Notes under the pieces: model-generated
Told to the model about the DNA's origin: nothing
What the model saw: the letters and a program-made list of their open reading frames with translations, nothing else
Database searches by the model: none
Shown: piece after piece, positions 34,023 to 46,624 of the stretch
How positions within the stretch are numbered: the stretch's first letter is position 1
Layout of the letters: each line of letters begins with the position of its first letter
Program-made: the position numbers and the translations under genes
Assembly (NCBI RefSeq): GCF_027579695.1
Contig: NC_083569.1
Location: 70,983,649 to 71,047,648 of the forward strand
Direction of reading: 5' to 3'
Length of the DNA: 64,000 nucleotides
Source of the DNA: Neoarius graeffei
Lineage: Eukaryota > Chordata > Actinopteri > Siluriformes > Ariidae

Positions 34023-34364
34023 GGCCCTGTCCACACGGCAACGGATTCAGGTGAATCTGATAAAATTGTTTATCGTTTTGGCCTGGCGTCCACACGGCAC
34101 CGGCGTTTTGGGTGCCCCAAAACGAAATCTTTTGAGAACGGGTTCCAGAGTGAAAAAATCTGGCAATGGCGCCGTTGCAAAGTCGTCTGGATGAGTAGAA
34201 CAGATTTGTTTACGATGACGTCACAACCACATGACTGTCAGTGCTTCACGCCGGGTAGAAGTGTAACGAACTCGATGCGAGTTGTCAACAAATCCTATAA
34301 CTTGGTTCATGAAACGCGCTTACAAAATATTTTCACTGTGAATATTTATTGTGTAATGGTGCAA

Positions 34365-34401
<37 letters not shown>

Positions 34402-34970
34402 GAGAATAGCCCTTAGGGCAGAGTCTTTAGTCCAAACACTGTGGAAGCAGTACCAAACCGCGCACCGCCTGTGTGCTTTCCAAAAACAAAAACAATCCCG
34501 CCAGCAAATATAGGAAAAAAAAAGGAGCGATCTCACCTCTTCAGATGTTGGTTTAAGTCCGACAATACATTCCTCAAAAAGGGCGTAGAAGAACAAAGTA
34601 ATCCATCAACGTGTAGCATTCAATTTATTCCGGACCATTAAAGAATTCTGGAGGATATCAGAATGTTGGCGTACCAGCTTCCATCTACCCCCATTCATTC
34701 CTCTTTCCGCGTCTTTCGTTTTACACTACTGATTAATAATCAAAACTTTGTGGCTGATGCTACAGAAGAAGGGGTTTATGCGCATGCATCTACTTCTATT
34801 GTTCTGGTGTCTCCGATGAGACCGTCTTACAGCGCATGTAGAGGTGTGGCATGTGTATTGCATCGTTTTCAGCAAGCGTTGCGTTGCCATATGTACCTGA
34901 AATTTTACTGATCCGTTGCCCACGTGGACGCGATATTTAAAAAAAAAAAAAATCTCGTGTGGATGTAGCC
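34023..34970. mobile_element. MITE (GGCCCTGTCCACACGGCAACG termini), copy 1
   Basis: Begins GGCCCTGTCCACACGGCAAC and ends CTCGTGTGGATGTAGCC, the inverted counterpart with a few bases lost. More than 90 percent of its length is readable in the 45520-46462 copy. It contains an (AG)n tract at 34366-34398 and a poly-A at about 34939-34952. Open frames inside are shared by both copies but resemble no transposase. Confidence 0.8.
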
Positions 34971-35560
34971 TTCCAAGGGGCCATCTAACAAATTTCACTT
35001 CAGTTAACAGAGTAATGGATATGGTGTTAGAGCTTGAAATGGACAGAGCAAGCCAATTAAGTTATGTTAAAAGGAGTACTGAAATAAAGTCATAAACCAC
35101 AAATGTAGCTCGTTTATAAGATCCTTTTTTTTTCCTGAAGCAATAATACAACACTCCTGACAAATGCTATTGATTTTATTGCTTTTGTTATATTACTTAA
35201 TTTTCTTCCTCTGTCCTGGCATGGTGTCTCTCATTTTCAGATAACATACTGTGTATGCCTTGTTTTTCTTCCAGTTCTTTTTACAGACAATCAACGATAC
35301 TGACATGGCATTACTTCATATTATTTATGTGCTATAAGTGAAAATATATTTTCCTCCTATCACTCATGCGGTCTCTTTCCTTCCACTATTATTCCTCTTG
35401 TTTTCTCTTTTTCATCATTTCTCTCTCCTCTCTCTCCATCCCCCACTCGCTCACTCTTCTTCGCTTGTCTCTTATTTGATTTTCTTACTCGCCTTCTTGA
35501 TAACAATCCAGCTGCACAATTAAGATCTTGTCTGCTCTGTCTTTATCCTTCTTCCACTCC

Positions 35561-35631
<71 letters not shown>

Positions 35632-35990
35632 GGCTGCAGAGATTTCATCATAGGGTGTGGTGGCTATAAAGAGCACATGGCCTGTGATTTATTACTATGC
35701 ACAGCCACCTGAACTCTAACAGCTCCTGCTGGTCAGAGTGTCATTTGTGCATCTCTTAAAACCCCAGTGACAAACGTTTCTCATTTCTCTGAGTGTTTTG
35801 CATCCAGAGAAAGCCATTTTCAAAAGTCATTCACTTAGAGTGGCATTAAATCAAACCAGAGGCCCTTAAAGTAGCAGGGGTAACAAGCTCTTGCTTAAGG
35901 GTGCCAGGGTAGAATCGATGCCACTGCTGGAGACAGAGGGAGAGTGAAAGCCTTGTGACAGCATGCACAAACAGGGAGCTTGCAACATGT

Positions 35991-36039
<49 letters not shown>

Positions 36040-36128
36040 CTCTCTCAAAAGCTAACTTTAAACCGAGATTCTTATAGCTGAACTAGCTTGACTGATAATG
36101 CCAAAGTAAATCTAATAGAGGCTGGTTT
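34971..36128. other. Gene-free stretch with long (CA)n tracts
   Basis: (CA)n at 35563-35628 and 35993-36034, with a TC-rich patch at 35380-35480. No gene recognised. Confidence 0.6.
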
Positions 36129-37630
36129 ACAGTGGTGCTTGAAAGTTTGTGAACCCTTTAGAATTTTCTATATTTCTGCATAAATATGACCTAAAACATC
36201 ATCAGATTTTCACACAAGTCCTAAAAGTAGATAAATAGTGGCAAAAGTATCTTGGATTAGCAGTTAATTTGAAGGTGTTTTCAATCAACGGGATGACAAT
36301 CAGGTGTGAGTAGGCACCTTGTTTTATTTAAAGAACAGGGATCTATCAAAGTCTGATCTTCACAACACATGTTTGTGGAAGTGCATCATGGCACAAACAA
36401 AGGAGATTTCTGAGGACCTCAGAAAAAGCGTTGTTGATGCTCATCAGGCTGGAAAAGGTTACAAAACCATCTCTAAAGAGTTTGGACTCCACCAATCCAC
36501 AGTCAGACAGATTGTGTACAAATGGAGGAAATTCAAGACCATTGTTGCCCTCCCCAGGAGTGGTCGACCAACAAAGATCACTCCAAGAGCAAGGCGTGTA
36601 ATAGTCAGCGAGGTCACAAAGGACCCCAGGGTAACTTCTAAGCAACTGAAGGCCTCTCTCACATTTGTCTAATGTTAATGTTCATGAGTCCACCATCAGG
36701 AGAACACTGAACAACAATGGTGTGCATGGCAGGGTTTCAAGGAGAAAGCCACTGCTCTCCAAAAAGAACATTGCTGCTCGTCTGCAGTTTACTAAAGATC
36801 ATGTGGACAAGCCAGAAGGCTATTGGAAAAATGTTTTGTGGATGGATGAGACCAAAATAGAACTTTTTGGTTTAAATGAGAAGCGTTATGTTTGGAGAAA
36901 GGAAAACACTGCATTCCAGCATAAGAACCTGATCCCATCTGTGAAACATGGTGGTGGTAGTATCATGGTTTGGGCCTGTTTTGCTGCATCTGGGCCAGGA
37001 CGGCTTGCCATCATTGATGGAACAATGAATTCTGAATTATACCAGCGAATTCTAAAGGAAAAATGTCAGGACATCTGTCCATGAACTGAATCTCAAGAGA
37101 AGGTGGGTCATGCAGCAAGACAACAACCCTAAGCACACAAGTCGTTCTACCAAAGAATGGTTAGAGATGAATAAATTTAATGTTTTGGAATGGCCAAGTC
37201 AAAGTCCTGACCTTAATCCAATCGAAATGTTGTGGAAGGACCTGAAGCGAGCAGTTCATGTGAGGAAACCCAACATCCCAGAGTTGAAGCTGTTCTGTAC
37301 GGAGGAATGGGCTAAAATTCCTCCAAGCCGGTGTGCAGGACTGATCAACAGTTAGCGGAAACGTTTAGTTGCAGTTATTGCTGCACAAGGGGGTCACACC
37401 AGATACTGAAAGCAAAGGTTCACATACTTTTGCCACTCACAGATATGTAATATTGGATCATTTTCCTCAATAAATAAATGACCAAGTATAATATTTTTGT
37501 CTCATTTGTTTAACTGGGTTCTCTTTATCTACTTTTAGGACTTGTGTGAAAATCTGATGATGTTTTAGGCCATATTTATGCAGAAATATAGAAAATTCTA
37601 AAGGGTTCACAAACTTTCAAGCACCACTGT
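36129..37630 (+). mobile_element. Tc1/mariner element, family 1, copy C
   Basis: Both outer ends are present (ACAGTGGTGCTTGAAAG, CAAGCACCACTGT). The left terminal repeat has an internal deletion between GTAGATAAA and TAGTGGCAAAAG that removes about 80 bp. Confidence 0.9.
36388..37408 (+). pseudogene. Tc1 transposase with frameshifts (copy C)
   Basis: Start ATGGCACAAACAAAGGAG at 36388. The N-terminal helix-turn-helix and the SGRPTKITPRARRVIV stretch are open to 36672, where one extra T shifts the frame. The next part (36665-37084) carries MDETKIELFGLNEKRYVW, and an extra A near 37061 shifts it again. The last part (37110-37355) includes QQDNNPKHTS and PDLNPIEMLW and ends at a TAG where relatives read Tyr. 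The DD34E residues are readable but split over three frames. Confidence 0.88.
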
Positions 37631-37841
37631 ATTTCGAGACGCATCTCTCTCTTGCCTCTCTCTCTCTCTCTCTCACACACAAACACAAACACTTAAGCTT
37701 CCATAAAGTTTGTAAGTAGGTTTGCTTGACGAAAGTACATTTAAAGTCCTATCAGAGTGAGACACACACACACACACACCAGTTTTGTATAATCATTTCG
37801 AGAAGTACACAGACTAAATAGCATTAATCATCTAATCATGG

Positions 37842-37844
<3 letters not shown>

Positions 37845-37901
<57 letters not shown>
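37845..37901. repeat. (TA)n microsatellite
   Basis: About 57 bp of alternating TA; flanks repeat ATCATG(G/C)AAAT on both sides. Confidence 0.95.
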
Positions 37902-37904
<3 letters not shown>

Positions 37905-38219
37905 CATGCAAATGTAAATCTATCTTCTTACACTCCATACTCCACTAATAACCACAAATCTAAGAAGAGACACCGTCTAAGAGGGAGAGAGAGAGAGAGT
38001 ATGTGTGTGTGTGTGTGTGTGTGTGTGGAGATGGATCACAGATTATCTGACTGTTCAAATTAAACCGTATATTTTTTTTTGCCTCTTTATGTGCATGTCT
38101 GTGGATGGAGAGATAGAAGGAAAGAAAAAGTAAAATTAGACTGCATCCAGGCAAAGGGTCTGAGAAATCCATCATTAATGAGCTGCTCAGGTTCCCCAAA
38201 ATTCACCACCTGCTCCCAC

Positions 38220-38220
<1 letters not shown>

Positions 38221-38283
<63 letters not shown>
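38221..38283. repeat. (CA)n microsatellite
   Basis: About 31 CA units; a (GT)n tract lies nearby at 38000-38027. Confidence 0.95.
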
Positions 38284-38286
<3 letters not shown>

Positions 38287-38639
38287 TGAGCTCCGTAAGG
38301 CAGCCTCTCTCTCTCTTTCTGTGGTAGGGCATGGTGAGTGTAGAACAGTATGAGAGTACGTTTGAGATTTTAGGCTGCCTCAGTATGACACGTCTCTGAT
38401 GTAACAAATGTTGCCAAAATGCAGAGGAATGCTGTCTCTCAGAGAGCCACTGGCCCACCATGTTTTATCCTTCCTGTAGTTTGTAGTGTAAATTCAATTT
38501 GATGCACTGTTCCTTCATTCATTCCCTCCTGTTCTTCCAGTGGGGGGGTTGTGGTGGGAATGGGATGAAAAGGTCAGACCAGATATCTCTATCCCTGGCT
38601 AAAGATTCCAGCTTCTATTGGCAGATCAACAGATGTTCT

Positions 38640-39140
38640 TAAGTCAACTATGAGATGAGATCATCTGCCATCAAGTCCTGGGTTTGTCCAGTGGTCTCAG
38701 GATCTCTGTCCAGCTGCAGCCAACCAGGGGGGTCATCCTTATAGAGTGCCATGACCACCTCAACTGGCTCCTCTCAATTTAGCAGGAGCAACAGCTCTAC
38801 TCCAAGTTCCTCCTCACCCTATCATAAAGAGTAAGTGCAGCAACCCTACCAAGGCACCTCATTACTCACAATCTTTTTCTTTTTCTCACTACCCACAGCT
38901 TGTGACCATAGGTGAGAACAGGGTCATAGGCTGACCAGAGCTTCTGCTTCACCACCACAGACCGGTACAGCGACTGTTACCCTGTTGCCGTTGACCTGAT
39001 CTATTTGTCAATCTCAAACTCTCTTTTTCCATCACTTGTGAAGAACATCCCAAGATACCTAAACTCTTACACCAGGGACAAGGTCTGTCCCTTCACCTCA
39101 AAGGAGTATCTGCTCTTTTCTGGGACAGAATTCAGGACTT
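38640..39140 (-). pseudogene. Degenerate non-LTR retrotransposon, RT C-terminal part
   Basis: On the minus strand, in broken frames, one reads words such as SLGILGMFFTSDGKREFEID, LYRSVVVKQKLWSAYDP and LTYGHKLWVV, the typical post-RT region of fish LINEs. Stops and shifts are frequent. The element class beyond non-LTR is not assigned. Confidence 0.6.
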
Positions 39141-39251
39141 GATGCTGATTTTCATCTCCAAAGCAAAATACTTAGTAGTGAAAGGGTCAGGTGTACAAAG
39201 GAGATCCAGATGGTGCCAAAACCTCCTGTTACCCTTCCTCCCCCCCTCTCT

Positions 39252-39274
39252 GGGGGGGGGGGGGGGGGGGGGGG
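39252..39274. repeat. Poly(G) tract of 23
   Basis: Uninterrupted G23, in a neighbourhood of C-runs at 39240 and 39375-39410. Confidence 0.9.
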
Positions 39275-39534
39275 TGTAACAGAAGGACAGAGGATGGGAA
39301 GGAGCAGTAGCCTAGCCTAACAATAAGCAATACCGGACAATGTGCAATATAAAGTGCAATATCTCTCCTGCTGCCCCCCCTTCTCCCCCTTCCCCCCTCC
39401 TCTCTCTCCCCCCTTCCTCTCTTCCCCATATCTTATTCTTTTTATATTTGTATATGTAAATACTTAATTTATTTTAATTTATCTAGAAGTTTTCTCTATT
39501 TCTTTTCTCTGTTTATCTGTAATGATGCTGCTGG

Positions 39535-39645
39535 AATCTTAATTTCCCTGACGGAACCCTCCCAAAGGGATCAATAAAGTCTAATCTAATCTAATCTAAT
39601 CTAATCTAATCTAATCTAATCTAATCTAATCTAATCTAATCTAAA
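39535..39645 (+). repeat. Retroposon 3' tail with (CTAAT)n
   Basis: TTTCCCTGACGGAACCCTCC and GGGATCAATAAAGT precede about twelve CTAAT repeats. This is the usual 3' end of a fish non-LTR element. Confidence 0.6.
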
Positions 39646-39767
39646 AGAACATCAACTGGAAATAATGCAGATGTTACCTCTAGCCCTTCCTCCTGTACTT
39701 GCTACATCTCCAGTCTTGTCTATGTCTTAATATTCTGTCCATAAAAAGTACAAACAGGAGTCCCAAG

Positions 39768-39834
39768 TACAGTGTCTTGCAAAAGTATTCATTCTCCTTG
39801 GGGTTTGTCCTGTTTTGTCGCATAACAAGCTGGA

Positions 39835-39867
<33 letters not shown>

Positions 39868-41042
39868 TTGCAGGGTTTGCACCATTTGATTTATACAACA
39901 TGCCTACCACTTTAAAGGTGCAAATTGTTGTTCTTTTAATTGTGACACAAACAATAATTAAGATGAAAAAACAAAAATCTGGAGTGTGCATAGGTATTCA
40001 CCCCCCCAAGTCAATACTTTGTAGAGCTCCCTTTTGCTGCAATTACAGCTGCAAGTCTCTTGGGGTATGTCTCTATTAGCTTAGCACATCTAGCCACCGG
40101 GATTTTTGCCCATTCCTCAAGGCAAAACTGCTCCAACTCCTTCAAGTTAGACGGGTTGTGTTGGTGTACAGCAATCTTCAAGTTATGCCACAGATTCCCA
40201 ATTGGATTGAGGTCTGGGCTTTGATTAGACCATTCCAAGGCATTTAAATGTTTTCCTTTCTACCACATGCTGTTGGGCAAACTCCAAATATGTTTTCTTA
40301 AGCAATGACTTTTTTTCTGGCCACTCTTCCATAAAGCCCCGCTCTGTGGCATGTATGACTTAAAGTGGTCTATGGACAGATACTCCCATCTCCGCTGTGG
40401 ATCTTTGCAGCTCCTTCAGTGTTCTCTTTGGTGTCTTTGTTGCATCTCTGATTAATGCCCTCCTTGCCTGGTCTGTGAGTTTTGGTGGGCGGCCTTCTCT
40501 TGTCAGGTTTGTAGTGGTGCCATATTCTTTCCATTTTGCTATAATGGATTTAATGGTGCTCCATGGGATATTCAAAGTTTGGGATATTTTTTATGACCCA
40601 ACCCTGATCTATACTTCTCCACAACTTTGTCTCGGACCTGTTTGGAGGCTCCTTGGTTTTCATGTTGCTTGCTTAGTAGCGTTGCAGAGTCAGGGTCCTT
40701 CCAGAACAAGTTGATTTATACAGACATCATGTGACCGATCATGTGACACTTTGATTGCACACAGGTGGATCTTAATCAACTAATTATGTGACTTATGAAG
40801 TGAATTGGTTGGACCAGCTCTTATTTAGGGGTTTCATACGAAAGGGGGTGAATACCTATGCACACTCCAGATTTCTGTTTTTTCATCTTAATTATTGTTT
40901 AATAATTTGCACCTTTAAAGTGGTAGGCATGTTGTGTAAATCAAATGGTGCTAACCCCCCAAAATTCATTTTAATTCCAGCTTGTAATGCGACAAAACAG
41001 GACAAACACCAAGGGGGATGAATACTTTTGCAAGACACTGTA
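39768..41042 (-). mobile_element. Tc1-like element, family 3, internally deleted
   Basis: Terminal inverted repeats begin ACAGTGTCTTGCAAAAGTAT on the left, with the inverse at 41022-41042. A (TTA)n expansion sits in the left repeat at 39837-39867. The coding strand is minus. Confidence 0.85.
40011..40640 (-). pseudogene. Tc1-like transposase, family 3, middle missing
   Basis: The N-terminal part (about 40640-40360) reads NIPWSTIKSIIAKWKEYGTT then RPPKLTDQARRALIRDATK, a helix-turn-helix region. The C-terminal part (40238-40011) reads [20 protein letters not shown] and ends AAKGSSTKY. The region carrying the two catalytic Asp motifs is largely deleted between them, and the third catalytic position reads Gly instead of Glu. 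Confidence 0.75.
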
Positions 41043-42322
41043 GTAATGTGTGAACACCAAGCTGTGGACTTTAAGATGTTTAGTGAGCGCCTAAAGCAGT
41101 GCAGCAGAATTAGTTTTATATGCAATGCAGTTGTCTCAAATTTTTCTCCTTCATTTCAAGGACCACCCCCCCTTCTATTTTACATATTCATTTGGAAGAT
41201 GCTTTTATCCAACGCAACATACAAGCATAAGTGGCATAAACAGTTCATTAGGACGCCATAAAACAGTGTGTTCATGGATTTGGTCAATCTGTCGTGATCT
41301 GAAAACGAAACAGATTATAACTTGAAAGGTATCCAAGTTACAGATTTACTACTGAAAATAACATGATGAAGTTGAGATCATGGTAGAGCTGAAAAAAAAA
41401 AAACCAAAGAGGAAATGAGAAACGTTTCTGAAATAATAAAATGAAATAAAAATGAAAGTAGCTGGAGGTGTTACTCATTTCTTCTGTTAACCAGCTGCCT
41501 AGGTAGCTCACAATTTACTCACAGCCTAATTTCTGAGAGAGAGAGAGAGATACAAATTTTTGGGCCAACACTTTACATGAGAGTAATGTTCATAAAGTGA
41601 CATGGCACCTACGTCCCAAAGTTATACTTGACAACTTTCAAAAATCTACATAAACATTAATGAAGGCTTATTCCATCAGGAGCCAGCTGTGTCAATAACT
41701 TTTTTTAATGTCATGTTGAAATAGCAGTTAGGTGTATATTCCAGTTAAGTTAGGTAATAACGTCACATTACTTTCCAAGTGAGCTTCATTAGAATATAAG
41801 TACTGGAATATAATATAAGTGCACTTAGCTACAAAGTCAGTTGTCATGACATTCTAACGTAACACATAACACAACCGTATGTTAATATGTCACGTAACAA
41901 TCACGTCATGTATTATGAAATCTCGACATCAAAACTGACAAAAGCATGTACGTTTTTTTAGAATGAGAATTCATAAATCAGTAAAAATTTACCTTTAAGG
42001 TTTCTTTAAAGTGACATTATCACATTAGTTATCATGAACAAACCCTGATAGCATTAATAGACCATAAGTAACGTTAACAAAAGAACTTTCCTTTTGTTAA
42101 CTGATATTAGTATAAATACGCAGGTGATTATACAAAATCGCACGCGCTGATTGATCAAGAAATTCGGACTATTTCTTGATCTTCACCTCAAGCACCTCGG
42201 CAAAATGGTGGCCAGTCACTTTGTCACAGTAGGTAAGGAAGAATTAGAAAATTATGAAAGAAAATGCTGTCCCTAAAAGCACTAAAGATGCTATCAAGTT
42301 TGGTCTAAAACTATTCAAAGGT
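41043..42322. other. Gene-free AT-rich stretch
   Basis: No exon or element recognised; a short AG run at 41536-41551. Confidence 0.5.
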
Positions 42323-43928
42323 ACAGTTGTGGTCAGAAGTTTACATACAGTGACATGAATGTCATCTTGGATATGAACATCATGGCAATATTTGGGCTTT
42401 CAGTAATTTCTTTGAACTGTTCTTTTTCTGGGGCAGAATGATTGTACAGCATACATCTTTAATTAAAAAAAAACACACTAGAATTTGGTGCACAGGTTTT
42501 AATTTTCTTTGGGTTTTCTGGAATCAACACAGGGTTAAAATTATACATACAGGGTGAAAAATATACATACAGCACACCTAATATTTGGGTAAAATGTCTC
42601 TTCGCAAGATTCACCTTGACCAAACATTTTTGCTTACCATGAACAAGCTTCTGGCAGAATTCTGGTTGGATATTTCATGACTCTTCATAGTAGAATTGGT
42701 AGAGTTCAATTAATTTTTTTTTTCTTGGCATGGACTTGACTTATAATCACAGTCCATATATTTTCAATAGGGTGGAAGTCAGGATTTGTTTTAAGCTTAA
42801 TGTTAGCCTGCTTTATCCTCCACAACCAGCTCTGATGAGTGTTTGAGTTCATTGTCCTGTTGTGACTCCCAAGTCCCAAGTCGTGTTCAAGTTTGATGGT
42901 TTATGCTGAAGAATTCTGAGGTAGTCCTCCTTCTTCATTATTGCATCCACTTTGTGCAATGAACCAGTTCCACTGGCAGCAAAACAGCCCCAGAGCGTGA
43001 TGATCCTACCACCACCACCAGCTGGTACAGTGTCCCTCTGTACATGGTGCTCATTGTGGCCAAACAACTCAGTCTTTGTTTCATCTGACCATACAGTTAT
43101 CCTCCAGAAGGCTTTTTCTTTGTCCGTGTGGTCAGCTTCAAACTTTTGGAGCAGGGGGTTATTTCTTAGATAGCAGCCTCTTAGTCCATGGTGATATAAA
43201 ACTCACTGAACTGTAGACAGTGATCCATCAGCTTCCAGTTCATGGCAGGGCTGTGCCATGGTGGTTCCCAGGTTGTTCCTGACCATCCAAACCAATTTCC
43301 TTTCAGCTGAGGGTAAAAGTTTGGGTTTTCTTGAAGCAAAGTGGCTTGGCAAAGTGACTACACCTCACAATAACTTGCATACAATTGTTTGAACTGATCT
43401 TGGAATTTGCAGTTGTTTAGAAATGGCTCCAAGAGACATTCCAGAGTTGTGTATATCTGCAATCCTCTTTCTCAGATCTGCACTGAGCTCCTTGGACTTT
43501 CCCTTTGTACTGTGTGCTGGTCAATCCAGTGAGTGCTGTAAACAAACCCTTTTTATGAAGGCACAGAGAAGCTACCAGCTGTAGTCAGTCATGATCACTA
43601 ACAGGAAGTTAAGAGACCTTGGCCTTGGCAAGATAAGAGACATTTTGGAAGTTTCAGCACCTCTGGATTAATAATCTATGTAAGCGTATGTAAATTTTTG
43701 ACACTGTATGTATACTTTTGACCCTGTTGATTTCAGAAAACCCAAAGAAAATTAAAACTTGTGCACCAAATTCAAGTGTTTTTTTAATTAAAGATGTGTG
43801 CTGTACAATCATTCTGCCACAGAAAAAGAACAGTTCAAAGACATTACTGAAAGCCCAAATATTGCCATGACATTCATATCCAAGATGACATTCATGTCAC
43901 TGTATGTAAACTTCTGACCACAACTGTA
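42323..43928 (-). mobile_element. Tc1/mariner element, family 2, copy G
   Basis: Full-length element with both terminal repeats: left ACAGTTGTGGTCAGAAGTTT, right CTTCTGACCACAACTGTA. The transposase would be read on the minus strand. Confidence 0.9.
42640..43500 (-). pseudogene. Tc1 transposase remnant, family 2 (copy G)
   Basis: Minus-strand fragments: a catalytic segment at 43067-42849 reading MFGHNEHHVQRDTVPAGGG, then IITLWGCFAASGTGSLHKVD, and other catalytic and DNA-binding pieces in different frames. Multiple stops and shifts. It can be compared with the plus-strand copy F at 20922-21812. Confidence 0.75.
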
Positions 43929-44100
43929 AGGTGGAATTGTGATTTATTTTATCTGTTTCAAAACAAAGTATTTTATGTGATTTGGCATACATAAGTGACA
44001 AGTCTGCACCATGCCTTTATTACATTTGCATGCCGCTGTTTAAGTTTGAAATAAATTATTTTTTTGTACAATTTTTAAAATATTTTTTAATAATCACTGT

Positions 44101-44481
44101 GGGCGGCATGGTGGTGTAGTGGTTAGCGCTGTCGCCTCACAGCAAGAAGGTCTGGGTTCGAGCCCCGTGGCCGGCGAGGGCCTTTCTGTGCGGAGTTTGC
44201 ATGTTCTCCCCGTGTCCGCGTGGGTTTCCTCCGGGTGCTCCGGTTTCCCCCACAGTCCAAAGACATGCAGGTTAGGTTAACTGGTGACTCTAAATTGACC
44301 GTAGGTGTGAATGTGAGTGTGAATGGTTGTCTGTGTCTATGTGTCAGCCCTGTGATGACCTGGCGACTTGTCCAGGGTGTACCCCGCCTTTCACCTGTAG
44401 TCAGCTGGGATAGGCTCCAGCTTGCCTGCGACCCTGTAGAACAGGATAAAGCGGCTAGAGATAATGAGATGAGATGAGATG
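44101..44481 (+). repeat. V-SINE-like SINE, copy 14
   Basis: Full length with GAGATGA tail. No clear target duplication was found; a 21-bp hairpin lies just downstream. Confidence 0.85.
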
Positions 44482-44501
44482 AATTACCCACCTCAGGCTC
44501 T

Positions 44502-44560
44502 GTGAATATCGGTGAATAATAACCTTGACTTCGTCTCAGTTATTATTCACCGATATTCAC
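44502..44560. repeat. Perfect 21-bp inverted repeat (hairpin)
   Basis: Left arm GTGAATATCGGTGAATAATA plus A (44502-44522), loop 17 nt, right arm 44540-44560 exactly complementary. Confidence 0.9.
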
Positions 44561-45519
44561 TTTGGCTTTGGTGAATCATTGTTAAATAATGACGTTTTCT
44601 TTTTCCAAAATAAATAAACCAAAAATATGCCAAACAATCAACACCTGCTTAAACCAATGCTCATGCTCTCACTGAAAATCGGTCCACAATAACCAGTATG
44701 AACCAACACCTTAAGGAACCTATTGTTGACGGGCAAAATTCAGAACAGAGTCTAAATAGCAAGATTTTTCTTTTTTTTTCTCCCCAGTTCTGTCACCTGC
44801 CAATTTCCCACCCACCAGCCATCTCTCCCCCATCATACCAACCGGGGAGAGTGAAGGCTAACACATGCTTCCTCAGAGACACATGAAGGTCAGCCAGCCA
44901 CATCTTTTCAAACTGCTGTTCAGGCTCTGCTACAGCACAGTGTAACACACTTGGAGGACACTGCTATCTACTCTCTTCTGCTCAAAGACACCAGTAATTG
45001 GCTAATATTGCAGTGATTGAAAGACGAGTGAGCGTATGACAACTTTCCCACCGAGGAAATTTTGCTCCCTTGGCCATGGACAGCTGTGTCACAGTTGAGG
45101 AATCGAAATTTCAAATCCTGACGATGTCACAGTCATCCATGAGCATGAGCCAAAGGAGCAGAACTGGCCGTGCTGTCTGGGTGAACACTTTTTTTTTCTG
45201 TTTTGCTACTCAGGAGTCCCTGAATAGCACGTTTTAATATTTAATATTACTTTGGAGATCACAGTTTTCAACAGTTATCAGCTTCATTTTTATGAGGACC
45301 TAGATTTTTTTTTTGTCATGAATTGAGTAAACATCCAACCCCATAAGGATGTTATATAGCACCCACTGCTCTGATACAAGTAAACAGTTCAGTCATGTAG
45401 GTGAACAGTTAAAAGTTAGAGGTTTTGCCTTAACTGCGGCTTGGCTGTCCTGGGATAATCTTGTGATCACATGTCAAGACCTGTAACTACACACACTCAC
45501 ACACAGTCATACACACTAA
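44561..45519. other. Gene-free stretch
   Basis: Nothing recognised; T-rich tracts at 44768-44779 and 45191-45197. Confidence 0.5.
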
Positions 45520-46462
45520 GGCCCTGTCCACACGGCAATGGATTCAGGTGAATCTGATAAAATTGTTTATCGTTTCGGCCTGGCGTCCATACGGCACCGG
45601 CGTTTTGGGTGCCCTAAAACGAATTTTTTTAAGAATGGGTTCCAGAGTGGAAAAATCTGGCAACGGCGCCGTTGCGAAGTCGTCTGGATGAGTAGAACGG
45701 ATTTGTTTACAATGACGTCACAACCACATGACTGTCAGTGCTTCACGCCGGGTAGAAGTGTAACGAACTCGATGCGAGTTGTCAACAAATCCTATAACTT
45801 GGTTCATGAAACGCGCTTACAAAATATTTTCACTGTGAATATTTATTGTGTAATGGTGCAAAGTGAGAGAGAGAGAGAATAGCCCTTAGGGCAGAGTCTT
45901 TAGTCCAAACACTGCGTAAGCAGTACCAAACCGCGCACCGCCCGTGTGCTTTCCAAAAACAAAAACAATCCCGCCAGCAAAAATAGGAAAAAAAAAAAAA
46001 AAAAAAGGAGCGATCTCACCTCTTCAGATGTTGGTTTAAGTCCGACAATACATTCCTCAAAAAGGGCGTAGAAGAACAAAGTAATCCATCAACGTGTAGC
46101 ATTCAATTTATTCCGGACCATTAAAGAATTCTGGATGATATCAGAATGTTGGCGTACCGGCTTCCATCTACCCCCATTCATTCCTCTTTCCGCGTTTTTC
46201 GTTTTACGCTACTGATTAATAATCAAAACTTTGTGGCTGATGCTACAGAAGAAGGGGTTTATGCGCATGCGTCTACTTCTTCTATTGTTCTGGTGTCTCC
46301 GATGGGACCGTCTTACAGCGCACGTAGTGGTGTGGCATGTGTATTGCATCGTTTTCAGCAAGCGTTGCCATATGAACCTGATATTTTACTGATCCGTTGC
46401 CCATGTGGACGCGATATTTAAAAAAAAAAAAATCTCGTTGCCGTTGTCGTGTGGATGTAGCC
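45520..46462. mobile_element. MITE (GGCCCTGTCCACACGGCAAYG termini), copy 2
   Basis: Closely matches 34023-34970. The right end is fuller here, with GTTGCCGTTGTCGTGTGGAT then GTAGCC, giving a terminal inverted repeat of roughly 25 bp with mismatches. TAA flanks both sides, a 3-bp duplication that would suit the PIF/Harbinger group. Confidence 0.8.
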
Positions 46463-46624
46463 TAAGAGGAACACATTCACTGTGTGACAGAGCATCATCA
46501 ACACCTCAGGAAAGATTTCTAAAAGAAATGGTTTGAAACAGTGTTATCATTGAGCTGAGTTAAACTTTTCTAAAAGTTTTTTTTTTCCAAGTCATCTATT
46601 TTTAATTTATCTAGAAGACAAAGA

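Noticed and set aside
34191..34409. Frame shared by both MITE copies (also at 45690-45882)
   Set aside because: Conserved only because the MITE copies are recent duplicates; no domain, and it runs into an (AG)n tract.
35485..36048. Frames made of alternating Cys-Val or Thr-His
   Set aside because: Translations of (CA)n/(GT)n microsatellites.
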